Shown here: piece by piece, positions 17,508-26,540 of the stretch
Position numbering within the stretch: the first letter of the stretch is position 1
Layout: every line of letters starts with the position of its first letter
Assembly: GCA_001784175.1 (NCBI GenBank)
Contig: MFPR01000043.1
Location: forward strand, 147,309 to 211,308
Direction: 5' to 3'
Source: Candidatus Lindowbacteria bacterium RIFCSPLOWO2_12_FULL_62_27
Lineage (GTDB): Bacteria; Lindowbacteria; 2-12-FULL-62-27
DNA: 64,000 nt
Notes under the pieces: generated by a model
Database searches by the model: none
Told to the model about the DNA's origin: nothing
Seen by the model: only the letters and a program-made list of their open reading frames with translations
Program-made: the position numbers and the translations under genes

Positions 17508-17680
17508 TAGAAAAGGATCTGTTGGACATCCTGGCCTGCCCGGTTTGCCGGGGGGGCATCCGGTACGACGCGCCGGAGGAGAAGCTGACGTGTGTCTCCT
17601 GCGGGCGCCGCTACCCGATTCGCGATGACATCCCCGTCATGCTCGAAGAAGAGGCCGAGTTGCCCGGAAGGTCGACATGA
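17504..17680 (+). CDS. Trm112/YcaR-like small zinc protein
   Basis: A 58-residue protein. It reads VIEKDLLDILACPVC, then CVSCGRRYPIRDDIPVML, with two Cys pairs for one zinc. This is the Trm112 or YcaR/UPF0434 fold, and such proteins partner methyltransferases or accompany lipid A genes. GTG at 17504 was chosen: a GGAAGGAGGGG site precedes it and it overlaps the exonuclease stop (GTGA). The stop in turn overlaps the next start. Confidence 0.8.
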   Translation: MIEKDLLDILACPVCRGGIRYDAPEEKLTCVSCGRRYPIRDDIPVMLEEEAELPGRST

Positions 17681-20600
17681 CAGAACCCGAAGCCGGCGAA
17701 TTTGACATTAATGAGCTCGACCAGCTCAAAAAGGACATCGACGGTCTTGAGGCCTCCCTGACCGGCGCCCGGACGGCCTCGTCGGGCGTCGTGACCGAAG
17801 GTCCCAGCGCGTCGGTCGAGCAGGTCCTGGGCGATTTTTACCGGTTCGGCCTGGTCTCCCTTCGCCAGAAGCTTCTCTTTTTCGAAATGCCGTTCAACGA
17901 ATTCAAAAAATCCTTCTCCGTCTTCCCCGGCCAGACGATCCTTGCGCCGACGCAACGCGTGAAAAATGTCACGGTCAAAAGTTTTGAAGGCCGGCACCTC
18001 GTCCTGGACGAGGAGTCGTTCCGGTTGTTCGCCAAGATCAACGGATTCGTCCGGTGGATCAACAACCGCCTCACGGTCGACCCGGTCCGGGAAATCCCCA
18101 GAAGCGTCGACGGGTCGACCGGGGCCGTCGAATGCGACGGCACCGCCGTGATCGTCGGCAACGTCGGCAAGGGCGGGAAAGTCAAGGCGACGGGGGACAT
18201 CTACGTGCTGGCGGACGTCGATGGCGGATCGATCTCGGCCGGCGGATCGATTTTTATCTACAACGGCGTCCTCCGCCGGTCCACGCTGTTCGCCGAAGGG
18301 TCCATCTTCTGCAATTTCATCGAGCGCGCCGAGGCCGTCACCAAACGGGATCTCTGGGTCAAGACCGCCGTCACGCATTCGCGCATCACGTGCCACGGCA
18401 AGATGGTGGTCTTCGACGCCAAACAGCACGGGTTCCTCAGCGGCTCGGCCACCGTCGGCCGCGAACTCAACGCGGCACAGATCGGCGTGGAGGGCCAGCG
18501 GGTCGACGTCGCCGTCAAGTTCGAGTCCTACCAGGAACGGCTTCAGGATTTCAAAACATGGCTCAACGAAATGCTGGGCCTGAGCAAGGAGAGCCAGGAA
18601 AAAAAAGTGGCGGACCTCTTCGTGATCGAGGCCCAGCCCGTCGCGGAATTCCTGCAAAAAGAGTCCGAGACGCCCAGCCTCGGCCGCGTCGCGTTCTCCC
18701 GGAAGATGTCCAAGGGCGTGAAAGTCACGATTGGCGGCGTCACCGTGGACACCACCCGCGAGGAAGGCGCCGGGACGTGGAAGCTGGACGCCGGCAAGCT
18801 CAAGAAGGATCCCTACGAGGCGCCCGAATACACGGAAAGCATCACCCGGCTCTACTGGCGGTCCGTGCCCGAAGCCCCGCCGGCGGCGGACCTTCTCGCG
18901 AAAATGCGGCGCAACGTCGTTCTGAGCAAACGCGACGCCGGCAAAATCGGCCTCCTGCGCGCCCTCCTCGGCCGACCGCCCGGCGACAACGTCCTGTTGG
19001 TCGCGTCCAACAAAACGCTGGACGAGCGTCCGCAGGAACAGGAACGGGTGATTCTGAAGGAGGCGGGCGACGAGGACGAAAAGCTCAAGACTTTTTTCGA
19101 CATGAATCCCGCGGCCCGCAAGGTCAAGGTGACCTGCGACGAAATCAAAAAGGGCCTGGAGGCGGCCTCCTCGAAACTCGACATCCCCATCATCGAGCTT
19201 GCGTTTGATGTGATCCAGGAAAAATCCGAAGGCGTCATGGGGCTCAACAAGCGGCCCTATATATTGGAAATCTATCGGAAGCCCATCATCCGCGAGGATC
19301 TCGGCAAGCCCACCCTGCCGATGATGCGCGCCACGGCCGCCGGCGGGATGGCCGCGGCCATCAAAAAGAGCGAGGGATATTACACCATCGAAAATACGCC
19401 GGACGGATTGTATCTCACCGTCTACCCGGCCGAGGGCGAAAACGCCAAGGGCGTCGATGTCCGCGTGCTCCTCGCGGACCTCAAGGCGCGCGGGTACACC
19501 AACAACGTGTCCGAGGCCGTGGTGCGGACCGTGACGGAGGAGTCCCGCGGCGAGCGGGTCCGGCTGGCCGACCGGCAGCCCGAGGCGAAGCTGGACGGCA
19601 AGTGCGAGATCAACGTGTCGGCCGACAAACTCAAGGCCGTCCTGAGCGTCACGCCCCCCAAGGAGGGCGGAATGCCGGTCGTCCTTGAGGACGTGTTGCG
19701 CAAGGTCGCCGAGATGGGCATCCAGAACGTCGACCAGGAAACCGTCGCCGCCTACCTCGAAGGCGGCGCGTTTCACGACTCCCTCCTGATCTCCGAGGGT
19801 ACCCCTTCCGTGGACGGGGAGGATGCGCGCCTGGAATTTCTCTTCAAGGGCGGCGAGGGCGAGCGGGAGGAACTCAAGGAGGACGACTCGGGCCGCGTCG
19901 ATTACCGGACCATGTCGTCCATCAAGGGCGTGAAGGAGGGCCAGCTCCTCATCAAGAAATATGCGCCCACCGAAGGCACGGTCGGCGTGGACGTCTACGG
20001 AAGCGAGAGCCGGCCCAAGGCCGGCAAGGACGTGGCGCTGCAGGCCGGCAAGAACGTGCAGGTGTCGCCGGACGGCACCGAATTTTTCGCCGTCACCAGC
20101 GGACACGTCGTCATCACCGGCAAAACCATACGGATCGACAACATCCTCGAGCACAAGGGCACCGTCAACTACGAGATCGGCAACATCAACTTTGACGGCA
20201 CCGTCATCATCCACGGCACCGTTGAGGAGGGCTTTGTGGTCCGGGCCACCGGCGACGTCTTTGTCGAGGCGATCGCGCGCGGATTTGTCGAGTCCGGCGG
20301 AAACATCGTCGTCGAGAAGGGCATCATCGGCACGCCCGACACCTACGTCCGCGCTGCGGGGGACATCACGGCCAAGTTCGTCGAGAACGCCAATCTCTTC
20401 GCCGAAGGCAACATCCTGGTGTCCGAGGCCATCCTCCACTCCAGTCTCTCCGCGCGGCACAACATCGTGCTTCGCGAGGGCAAACGCAGCGTCGTCGTCG
20501 GCGGGGTCGCCCGGGCCGGCGGCAGCGTCGAGGCGCGCACCATCGGCTCGGACGTCGCCACCAAGACCGTCGTCGAAGTCGGATACGATCCCACCGTCCG

Positions 20601-20994
20601 CGGCCGGATCGGGGAAATCGAAAAGGAGGTGGACCTCAACCGGAAAAATTTCGAGTCGGTCAAGCAGGGCATCGAGACGCTCAACAAGCTCAAGGAAAAA
20701 TACGGCGCCCTGCCGGTTGAAAAGGAGGAACTGCTGAAAAAACTCGTGTCGACCGCTCGCGGCATCGCAGAAAAAATCCGCCAGCTCCAGCGCGAACTCC
20801 TCGACCTCAACCGCCGCCTGTCCGAGGCGAAACCCGGCGTCATCTGCGCGCGCGACCGGGTCCTGGCGGGCGCGGTCCTGACGATCATGAACTATACGAT
20901 GCAGATTGACAAGCCGTATTCCTTCGTGAGATTTTACTTCGACCAGCAGTCGGACGACATTAAGTTTACGGAATTCAAGGAAGTAGACATTTAG
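17677..20994 (+). CDS. Giant FapA/DUF342 family protein with Jag-N-like segment
   Basis: A 1105-residue cytoplasmic protein. An N-terminal half contains repetitive beta-helix-like sequence (about residues 145-280: KVKATGDIYVLADVDGG and similar). A segment at about 482-540 (EIKKGLEAASSKLDIPIIE, then SEGVMGLNKRPYILEI) resembles the Jag-N domain of RNA-binding KhpB/Jag. Residues 640-755 match the FapA N-terminal domain (EGTPSVDGEDARLEFLF). Residues 790-975 form the FapA beta-helix and 980-1050 a coiled coil. FapA proteins form polymer-like scaffolds and are linked to flagella or cell poles; no flagellar gene is nearby. ATGA overlap with the Trm112-like gene couples it to that operon. Confidence 0.8.
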   Translation: MTEPEAGEFDINELDQLKKDIDGLEASLTGARTASSGVVTEGPSASVEQVLGDFYRFGLVSLRQKLLFFEMPFNEFKKSFSVFPGQTILAPTQRVKNVTVKSFEGRHLVLDEESFRLFAKINGFVRWINNRLTVDPVREIPRSVDGSTGAVECDGTAVIVGNVGKGGKVKATGDIYVLADVDGGSISAGGSIFIYNGVLRRSTLFAEGSIFCNFIERAEAVTKRDLWVKTAVTHSRITCHGKMVVFDAKQHGFLSGSATVGRELNAAQIGVEGQRVDVAVKFESYQERLQDFKTWLNEMLGLSKESQEKKVADLFVIEAQPVAEFLQKESETPSLGRVAFSRKMSKGVKVTIGGVTVDTTREEGAGTWKLDAGKLKKDPYEAPEYTESITRLYWRSVPEAPPAADLLAKMRRNVVLSKRDAGKIGLLRALLGRPPGDNVLLVASNKTLDERPQEQERVILKEAGDEDEKLKTFFDMNPAARKVKVTCDEIKKGLEAASSKLDIPIIELAFDVIQEKSEGVMGLNKRPYILEIYRKPIIREDLGKPTLPMMRATAAGGMAAAIKKSEGYYTIENTPDGLYLTVYPAEGENAKGVDVRVLLADLKARGYTNNVSEAVVRTVTEESRGERVRLADRQPEAKLDGKCEINVSADKLKAVLSVTPPKEGGMPVVLEDVLRKVAEMGIQNVDQETVAAYLEGGAFHDSLLISEGTPSVDGEDARLEFLFKGGEGEREELKEDDSGRVDYRTMSSIKGVKEGQLLIKKYAPTEGTVGVDVYGSESRPKAGKDVALQAGKNVQVSPDGTEFFAVTSGHVVITGKTIRIDNILEHKGTVNYEIGNINFDGTVIIHGTVEEGFVVRATGDVFVEAIARGFVESGGNIVVEKGIIGTPDTYVRAAGDITAKFVENANLFAEGNILVSEAILHSSLSARHNIVLREGKRSVVVGGVARAGGSVEARTIGSDVATKTVVEVGYDPTVRGRIGEIEKEVDLNRKNFESVKQGIETLNKLKEKYGALPVEKEELLKKLVSTARGIAEKIRQLQRELLDLNRRLSEAKPGVICARDRVLAGAVLTIMNYTMQIDKPYSFVRFYFDQQSDDIKFTEFKEVDI

Positions 20995-21024
20995 GCCGAA
21001 TAAGAGAAAGGACTTGTCCATGCC

Positions 21025-22257
21025 ATGACGACCATCCATGAAGGGTTGCGGGTCCTCATTTTTCATATTCGGATCAGCATGGGACACGAGCGCGCCGCGC
21101 TGGCACTGGCGGAAGCGTTCAAAATCCGCATGTCTGCCGCGCCTCGCGCGTCCCGGCTGCCGTTCGACATCCGGCTCGCGGAGGCGATCGGCCATTCCTC
21201 CGGATGGCTGGCGCCCGTGGTCTGTCATTCCTACATGTCCATCGTCAAGTACTTCCCGACGCTTTGGGATTTCCTCTATGACGATCCGCGCGCCGGCGGC
21301 GCGGCCGGGCGGCTGCTCGAATATTGGACCCGGCGGTCCAGGAATCAGTTTCTGCAATTAATGAAAGAGCACCGGCCGCACCTCGTGATCTGCACCCAGG
21401 CCCTGCCGGCCCGGATCCTCGCCAAACTCAAGGAGTGGGGATACGGCGGCGAGCCCGGCATGGAGGCGCCCGTGTTCGCCGTCGTCACCGATTTCAGCAT
21501 TCACCGATACTGGTCCGCGCCCGGCATCGACGGATATTTTCTGCCCGGGCCCGATGAGCGGTCCAGGCTGATGGAGATGGGCGTGCCGCCGGACAAGATC
21601 GTTTGCGCGGGAATTCCCATCCCACACGACATGGCCGACCCGGTTCCTGAGGAATATCTGGCGCAGGCGCGCCGGTCACTCGGCCTCAACCCGGAGTGGC
21701 CGACCGTTCTGCTCATGGGCGGCAGCCGCGGGATGGGACTGAGAATGAAACTCATGCGCGAGATGGAGTGCCTGCCGTTTCCGGTCAACATCCTCGCGCC
21801 CGCCGGAACGAACGCGGTCGCGCTCGAGGCGCTGCGCCGCTGGTCGGCCCTGTCGCGCCATCGCGTGGCGGCGCTGGAGTACCGGTCGGACATACGGACA
21901 CTGTACGCGCTCTCGGATGTGGCCGTCACCAAACCCGGCGGCCTGACCCTGGCCGAGTGCATGGCGGTGGGCCTGCCGATGATCATCCATCACGCGCTGC
22001 CGGGCCAGGAACGGCACAATCTCGAATACGTGCGGAAGCTGGACCTGGCCGAGATCGGATCAAGCCCGGTCGATGTCGTGTCCCGGCTTCGGGACATGCT
22101 TCTGGATCCGGCCCGGCGGGTGCGGACCGGCCTGCGGCTGAAAGCTCATTCCCATCCGAACGCCGCGTTCACCATCGCCGATCATTTGCTTCGGAGGCTC
22201 CCCGCCCTTCCTTCGCCGGACCTTTTTCCCACTCTCTGCGCGTCGCACAGTCACTGA
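21025..22257 (+). CDS. Family 28-type glycosyltransferase (MGDG synthase/MurG-like)
   Basis: A 410-residue GT-B enzyme. The N-terminal domain resembles MGDG-synthase proteins (RISMGHERAALALAEAF; HLVICTQALPARILAKL). The C-terminal domain has a UDP-sugar site: VTKPGGLTLAECMAVGLPMI is typical of GT28. It probably adds a hexose to diacylglycerol or another lipid on the cytoplasmic face. A weak AAAGGA ribosome-binding site lies about 12 nt upstream. It is followed by an acyltransferase gene, which fits a glycolipid-forming pair. Confidence 0.85.
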   Translation: MTTIHEGLRVLIFHIRISMGHERAALALAEAFKIRMSAAPRASRLPFDIRLAEAIGHSSGWLAPVVCHSYMSIVKYFPTLWDFLYDDPRAGGAAGRLLEYWTRRSRNQFLQLMKEHRPHLVICTQALPARILAKLKEWGYGGEPGMEAPVFAVVTDFSIHRYWSAPGIDGYFLPGPDERSRLMEMGVPPDKIVCAGIPIPHDMADPVPEEYLAQARRSLGLNPEWPTVLLMGGSRGMGLRMKLMREMECLPFPVNILAPAGTNAVALEALRRWSALSRHRVAALEYRSDIRTLYALSDVAVTKPGGLTLAECMAVGLPMIIHHALPGQERHNLEYVRKLDLAEIGSSPVDVVSRLRDMLLDPARRVRTGLRLKAHSHPNAAFTIADHLLRRLPALPSPDLFPTLCASHSH

Positions 22258-22274
22258 AGAGAGGCTTGAGGGCC

Positions 22275-23090
22275 GTGCGCGTTCCGCGCCGCTTTGCGCA
22301 GGTTTTCCCTCCCCCGTCCGAATTGGCCTGGTATGCTGCCATTCGAATCCTGCGGCACTGGGCTGCGCGTCTGCCCGAAGGCGAAATGGTTCGGCGGTCG
22401 GTCCGGCTGGCCGGGTCGATCGCCGTTCTTGCGGGGAAATCTCCCGCTGCGTTTACGGCCATGGGCCGCGGGATCGCGCAGACCGTGTTTTACCGCACGC
22501 ATGCGATGGATGTTCTGTCGCGTTTGGACGGGCCGTCGAGTCGCCGATGGGAGGGATTTCGAGCGGAGGCGGCCGCGTCGCCGAGATCCATTTTCGTCAG
22601 CGCCCATCTGGGGCCCTTCCAGCTCCAGATGGATCTCCTGGCGGATTTGCTCTGTCCCATTCTTATCTTGTACCGCGCCTACACATGGCCGCCTCTGGCG
22701 GTCGAGATGGCGGAGCTTCGGAAAAAAACAGATCGCTTCACGTATGTCGACATCCGCCGTCCGCGCGAAATCGTGAAAGCGCTCCGGAACGGAATGTCAC
22801 TGGGAATCCTCGGCGACGTGGCCCCCTCGCCCGTTCCGGCCCGCCTGGCGGTTCGATGGGGCGCGCCTATTTTCGTTGGCGGACTCTACAATCTGGGTGA
22901 TCCGCAGGAAACGCCCCCGCCCGGGTCAGCGCCTCCGGCGCCCCAAGTGCCGGCGTCTCTGACGCCGGCCGTGTTCGGGTTCGAATACCATCGGATTGAT
23001 CCCTCGGACGAGGAAACCACCGCCCGCGCCTGCGCGCTCGCGCTCGATCGAACGCTCCGCGCGCACCGGTCGGATTGGATTCATTCCTAA
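22275..23090 (+). CDS. LpxL/HtrB-like acyltransferase with altered active site
   Basis: A 271-residue protein of the lysophospholipid/lipid A acyltransferase type. The core SAHLGPFQLQMDLLAD corresponds to the H(X4)E motif, with His111, but Gln116 stands where Glu is expected. GILGDVAPSPVPARL matches the later 'DQ' region. Residues about 216-232 (PGSAPPAPQVPASLTPA) are encoded by a palindromic repeat (22921-22970) and break the fold near the C-terminus. I took GTG at 22275 as start (TTG at 22266 is possible). With these changes, catalytic activity is doubtful. Confidence 0.65.
   Translation: MRVPRRFAQVFPPPSELAWYAAIRILRHWAARLPEGEMVRRSVRLAGSIAVLAGKSPAAFTAMGRGIAQTVFYRTHAMDVLSRLDGPSSRRWEGFRAEAAASPRSIFVSAHLGPFQLQMDLLADLLCPILILYRAYTWPPLAVEMAELRKKTDRFTYVDIRRPREIVKALRNGMSLGILGDVAPSPVPARLAVRWGAPIFVGGLYNLGDPQETPPPGSAPPAPQVPASLTPAVFGFEYHRIDPSDEETTARACALALDRTLRAHRSDWIHS
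22921..22970. repeat. Palindromic element inside the acyltransferase coding region
   Basis: The first 32 nt (22921-22952) are identical to 47959-47990 in accB. The last 30 nt (22941-22970) match 16470-16499. A perfect 9-bp hairpin (GCCGGCGTC, TCT loop, GACGCCGGC) lies at 22949-22969. The element is read in a different frame here than in accB. Confidence 0.8.
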
Positions 23091-23095
23091 TCCCC

Positions 23096-24205
23096 ATGGA
23101 CCTGCAGGAGCTTCAGTCGGCGCAGGCCGTCGCCCGGGCGGAATACGACAAACTCAGGACGATTCTGAATGTGGATGCGCTCACGCGCGAGCTTGGAGTG
23201 ATCGAAACCCGCGCGGCCGATCCCGCCTTCTGGTCCAATCCGCAGGAGGCGCGAAGCACCGGCAAGCGCCGGGCCGAACTCGAATCCAAACTCGCCGATG
23301 TGCAGGCCGCAGGCGCCGCCCTCACCGATTTCGAAGCCTTCATTGAACTCTCGGTCGAGTCGCCCGGATTTCTCGAAGAGAACGCGGGCGAGGCCGGCCG
23401 GCTTCTTGAGGGCGCCCGCCGCCGGATCGAAACCCTCCGGCATGACGTCTATTTCACGGATCCGATGTCCGTCAACAACGCCATCCTCTCCATCCATCCC
23501 GGCACCGGCGGCGTCGAGGCGCAGGACTGGGCCGACATGATCCTGCGCATGTACACGCGCTGGGCCGGCCATGCGGGGCTCGGCGTCGAAATGCTCGATT
23601 ATCAAACCGCCGAGGAGGCCGGCATCAAGGACGCGACGCTCCTGGTGTCCGGCCGGTACGCCTATGGCTTGCTGCGGTGCGAGCGCGGCGTTCACCGGCT
23701 CGTCCGCATTTCGCCCTTCGACGCCAATCACCGCCGGCATACCTCCTTCGCCTCCGTCTACGTCCTTCCGGAAATCGACGAGGACATCACGATCGAGATC
23801 CGCCCTGAGGACCTCCGCGTCGACACATTTCGCGCCAGCGGCGCCGGCGGGCAGCACGTGAACAAAACCGACAGCGCCATCCGCATCACCCACCTGACGA
23901 CGGGACTGGTCGTCTCCTGCCAGACCGAGCGGTCCCAGCACAAAAACCGGGAGAACGCCATGCGGATTCTCCGCGCAAAATTGTACGATTTGAAGGAGCA
24001 GGAAAAGCAGAAGGAGCTGGAAAAACTCGGCGGCGCAAAAGACGACATCGGATGGGGACGGCAGATCCGGTCCTACGTGCTCGAACCCTACCAGCTCGTC
24101 AAGGATCACCGGACCGGGCACGAAACCAGCAGTGTCAACGCCGTCCTCGACGGCGACCTCGACGCGTTCATCGAATCCTTTCTCTCCGCCGCCGCACAAC
24201 AGTGA
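23096..24205 (+). CDS. prfB: Peptide chain release factor 2
   Basis: A 369-residue class I release factor. The SPF tripeptide for UGA/UAA recognition is in HRLVRISPFDANHRRHTSF and the GGQ motif in RASGAGGQHVNKTDSAIRIT. The open frame runs unbroken from ATG 23096, so the programmed +1 frameshift found in many prfB genes is absent. It lies 5 bp after the acyltransferase and overlaps the next gene start. Confidence 0.95.
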   Translation: MDLQELQSAQAVARAEYDKLRTILNVDALTRELGVIETRAADPAFWSNPQEARSTGKRRAELESKLADVQAAGAALTDFEAFIELSVESPGFLEENAGEAGRLLEGARRRIETLRHDVYFTDPMSVNNAILSIHPGTGGVEAQDWADMILRMYTRWAGHAGLGVEMLDYQTAEEAGIKDATLLVSGRYAYGLLRCERGVHRLVRISPFDANHRRHTSFASVYVLPEIDEDITIEIRPEDLRVDTFRASGAGGQHVNKTDSAIRITHLTTGLVVSCQTERSQHKNRENAMRILRAKLYDLKEQEKQKELEKLGGAKDDIGWGRQIRSYVLEPYQLVKDHRTGHETSSVNAVLDGDLDAFIESFLSAAAQQ

Positions 24206-25758
24206 ATGCGCTGAAGCGGGCCGCGCAGGCGGCGCCGGCCGCGATCGCGGCCGTGACGCTCCTCGTGCTCGGTGTGTACCTCCTCCCGCACCTCGCCTGG
24301 TTTTCGCATCAGCCGGTCCTGCTCCTCTCCAGAGACGCCGCGCAGGCGATCCTGTCATCCTCCGGATCGGCCTATGAGCGCACGGTGACCCGGATCGTCA
24401 CCAAGAACGTTCAGGGCGTCGTGTTTTCCGAAGACACGCTGGAGGACCTCGAACAATCCGGCCGGGCGTTTGTCGCGTCCGGTGAGGAGCTGTTGCGGCT
24501 TTTCAAGCTCCAGTCCGTCGCGTCGTATTACGTATTTGAGCAGGTTCGGGACAAAAATCTCATTCCGAACGGCTCCTATGTGTTTTTTTCGGAGGCGCAA
24601 CTCTTCGATCATGTCTTCAACGAACTCAAATTGCGCCTCCCGCCCGGCACGGTCCGCGTCTTCGAACGCGGCATTTTCAAGGGCGATGCATCGTTTCCGG
24701 ACAATTACATCCTCGAATCCACCGTGCCGATCGAAACCCTGAAAACCCTCGCCATCGGCTGGCCGGTCCAACGCATCCGCGAAATCACCGACGCGCTGAA
24801 AACCCGCGCCGGAGACACGCTGTGGCCCGTGCTCTGGTCCACCGAGCAGGGCGCCGAAGTGCCGGGGGCGGTCCGGCTCGACGCGTCCTACCTGAGATTT
24901 CCGTACGATTCGGTCCGGATCGTCCACGACCCGATGGAATTGGTCGTGTTGCGCCGCGGCGCGGAACTCGCGGCGTTCCAGTCGGCCCCGCGCCTGCCGG
25001 CGGCGACGCCGCTCGTATTGTCGATCCTCATGATCCTGGCGGCGAGCGTGCGGCTGAGCCAGTGGTTCGCCGGATCCATTCTGATTTTCGCCGTTCTGGT
25101 GGTGGTGATCCTGGCGCTGCTCCCGTCGCACGAACCCTGGGTCCTGGAAGGCCTGTCGGCTCTGTTGCCGCCCGCCGCGCTGATTTCATGGATGGCGGCG
25201 GCCGACCGGTTTCGATCGAAACGCAATAGCGCCATCCTGGCGCCGGCCCATCTTTTCGGCTTTGCCGCGCACTCCGTCCTTTTCCTCGCCGCGCCGGGAT
25301 GGCTCCTCTCCACGCTCTTCTGGCAGTATCCGGCCCTGCCGCTCGGCGACCGCGCGGTGTGGGGACTGCTCCTGGCGCCGCTGTGTTCCGCCGCGCTGTT
25401 TCTCGCGGTGTGGGCGATCGAAGTTTCGAATCGTCCGATTTTTCCGAGGCACCTCCGCACGGGACTGGAACTGGGGCTGTCGGCCGCGATCCTGTTCGGC
25501 GTCAGTTCGGCCTGGATTCTCTGCCTGGCCGCCGCTGGGGCGTGGAGCCGGTGGTTCGTCCTGCTGGACCGCACCCGCGGGAGCGCGCTGGAGGACGCGC
25601 CCGGCAACTATGCCGCCTTTTTTGTCGCGTCCGCGCTCGGCCTCAAACTCTTTTTCGAAACCACGCCCATCGCCGCGGTCCTGTGGATCCTTACAGCGCT
25701 CATGGCCGGCGCCGGCGGCGCTTCGGCGTGGCTGGCGAGAACGGCAAAATCCGCGTGA
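24202..25758 (+). CDS. DUF5693 family membrane protein
   Basis: A 518-residue protein. One N-terminal membrane segment is followed by about 250 extracytoplasmic residues (TRIVTKNVQGVVFSEDTLEDLEQSG matches the DUF5693 domain), then about eight membrane helices from residue 275. DUF5693 has no known function. It starts at a GTG overlapping the prfB stop (GTGA) and overlaps the FtsX-like gene by GTGA, taking the position that ftsE usually holds in front of ftsX. Confidence 0.7.
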   Translation: MNALKRAAQAAPAAIAAVTLLVLGVYLLPHLAWFSHQPVLLLSRDAAQAILSSSGSAYERTVTRIVTKNVQGVVFSEDTLEDLEQSGRAFVASGEELLRLFKLQSVASYYVFEQVRDKNLIPNGSYVFFSEAQLFDHVFNELKLRLPPGTVRVFERGIFKGDASFPDNYILESTVPIETLKTLAIGWPVQRIREITDALKTRAGDTLWPVLWSTEQGAEVPGAVRLDASYLRFPYDSVRIVHDPMELVVLRRGAELAAFQSAPRLPAATPLVLSILMILAASVRLSQWFAGSILIFAVLVVVILALLPSHEPWVLEGLSALLPPAALISWMAAADRFRSKRNSAILAPAHLFGFAAHSVLFLAAPGWLLSTLFWQYPALPLGDRAVWGLLLAPLCSAALFLAVWAIEVSNRPIFPRHLRTGLELGLSAAILFGVSSAWILCLAAAGAWSRWFVLLDRTRGSALEDAPGNYAAFFVASALGLKLFFETTPIAAVLWILTALMAGAGGASAWLARTAKSA

Positions 25759-26540
25759 CCCCACTCAGGTGGCAGTTGTGGATCGCGATTCTTCTGGCGG
25801 CGGGCCTCTCGTTTCAATCGGCGCGGCGCCTTTCGAAATCCCTGCCGGAGCGCCTCCCGATGGTCGTGGCTCTGCCCGATGACACATCGGCGGCGATCCG
25901 GCCCGAGATCGAGACGCGTCTGGTGGCCGCGGGAGTGATGTTCGAGTTCGTGCCGAAGGACGCAGGCGTTGCGCGATGGCAGCAAAGCCTGTTCGAAGGC
26001 GCGCCGCCGCTGGACACCGCCGTGTGGGGAGACCTCGCCGGAAACCCGCTGCCTGACGTCTACATTGTCCGCGCCCACACCCCCGCCCTCTACGAACAGT
26101 TGGCCGGCGATCTTCGGGAGGCGTTCCCCGCCGCCCGCGTCCAGTATGACGCCGTCGCCCTGCGCCGCCTTGCGGTCGCGTTGAAGGCCGTCCGGATTCT
26201 GGTCCCGGCCGTCTGCCTCTGGATGCTGGTTCTGTGCTGTCTGAGCCTCGCGGACCGGATGCAAGTGGACCGATTTCACCGCCTATCGGAAGCGCTCCGG
26301 CCGGCGATCCTTTCGGTCCTGATCGCGGTGATCTGGATGGGATGCCTGACGACCGCGCTCGGATATGCCGCGGAGCGCCGCCCGGCGTGGGGGTTGCGGC
26401 CGTTTGTGGATTTGGCGAAACAATTTTTTCAAGCGGCCGGGTTGGACGGATGGTTCGCCGTGAAATTCTTCGCGGGCTGGCTCGCGCTCGTCACACTGGC
26501 GTTTTTTCTGTCGGGGCGTCGCGCAAAGGATGCGGCGTGA
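25755..26540 (+). CDS. FtsX-like permease protein
   Basis: A 261-residue protein with the FtsX topology: one N-terminal membrane helix (LWIAILLAAGLSF), an external domain of about 130 residues, then three helices (VRILVPAVCLWMLVLCCLSL; AILSVLIAVIWMGCLTTAL; VKFFAGWLALVTLAFFL). The following genes are EnvC-like, CtpA and YibQ, the usual ftsEX-envC neighbours. No FtsE ATPase is encoded in the window. FtsEX normally controls septal amidase activation. The GTG start overlaps DUF5693, and its stop overlaps the EnvC-like start. Sequence identity to FtsX cannot be measured by eye. Confidence 0.55.
   Translation: MTPLRWQLWIAILLAAGLSFQSARRLSKSLPERLPMVVALPDDTSAAIRPEIETRLVAAGVMFEFVPKDAGVARWQQSLFEGAPPLDTAVWGDLAGNPLPDVYIVRAHTPALYEQLAGDLREAFPAARVQYDAVALRRLAVALKAVRILVPAVCLWMLVLCCLSLADRMQVDRFHRLSEALRPAILSVLIAVIWMGCLTTALGYAAERRPAWGLRPFVDLAKQFFQAAGLDGWFAVKFFAGWLALVTLAFFLSGRRAKDAA

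Noticed and set aside
17611..21357. 1248-residue minus-strand open frame opposite the FapA-type gene
   Set aside because: Long antisense frame caused by GC-rich codons; composition is typical of shadow frames.
23096..23180. Programmed frameshift in prfB
   Set aside because: The frame is continuous from ATG 23096, and no in-frame UGA with a slippery CUU precedes the body of the gene.
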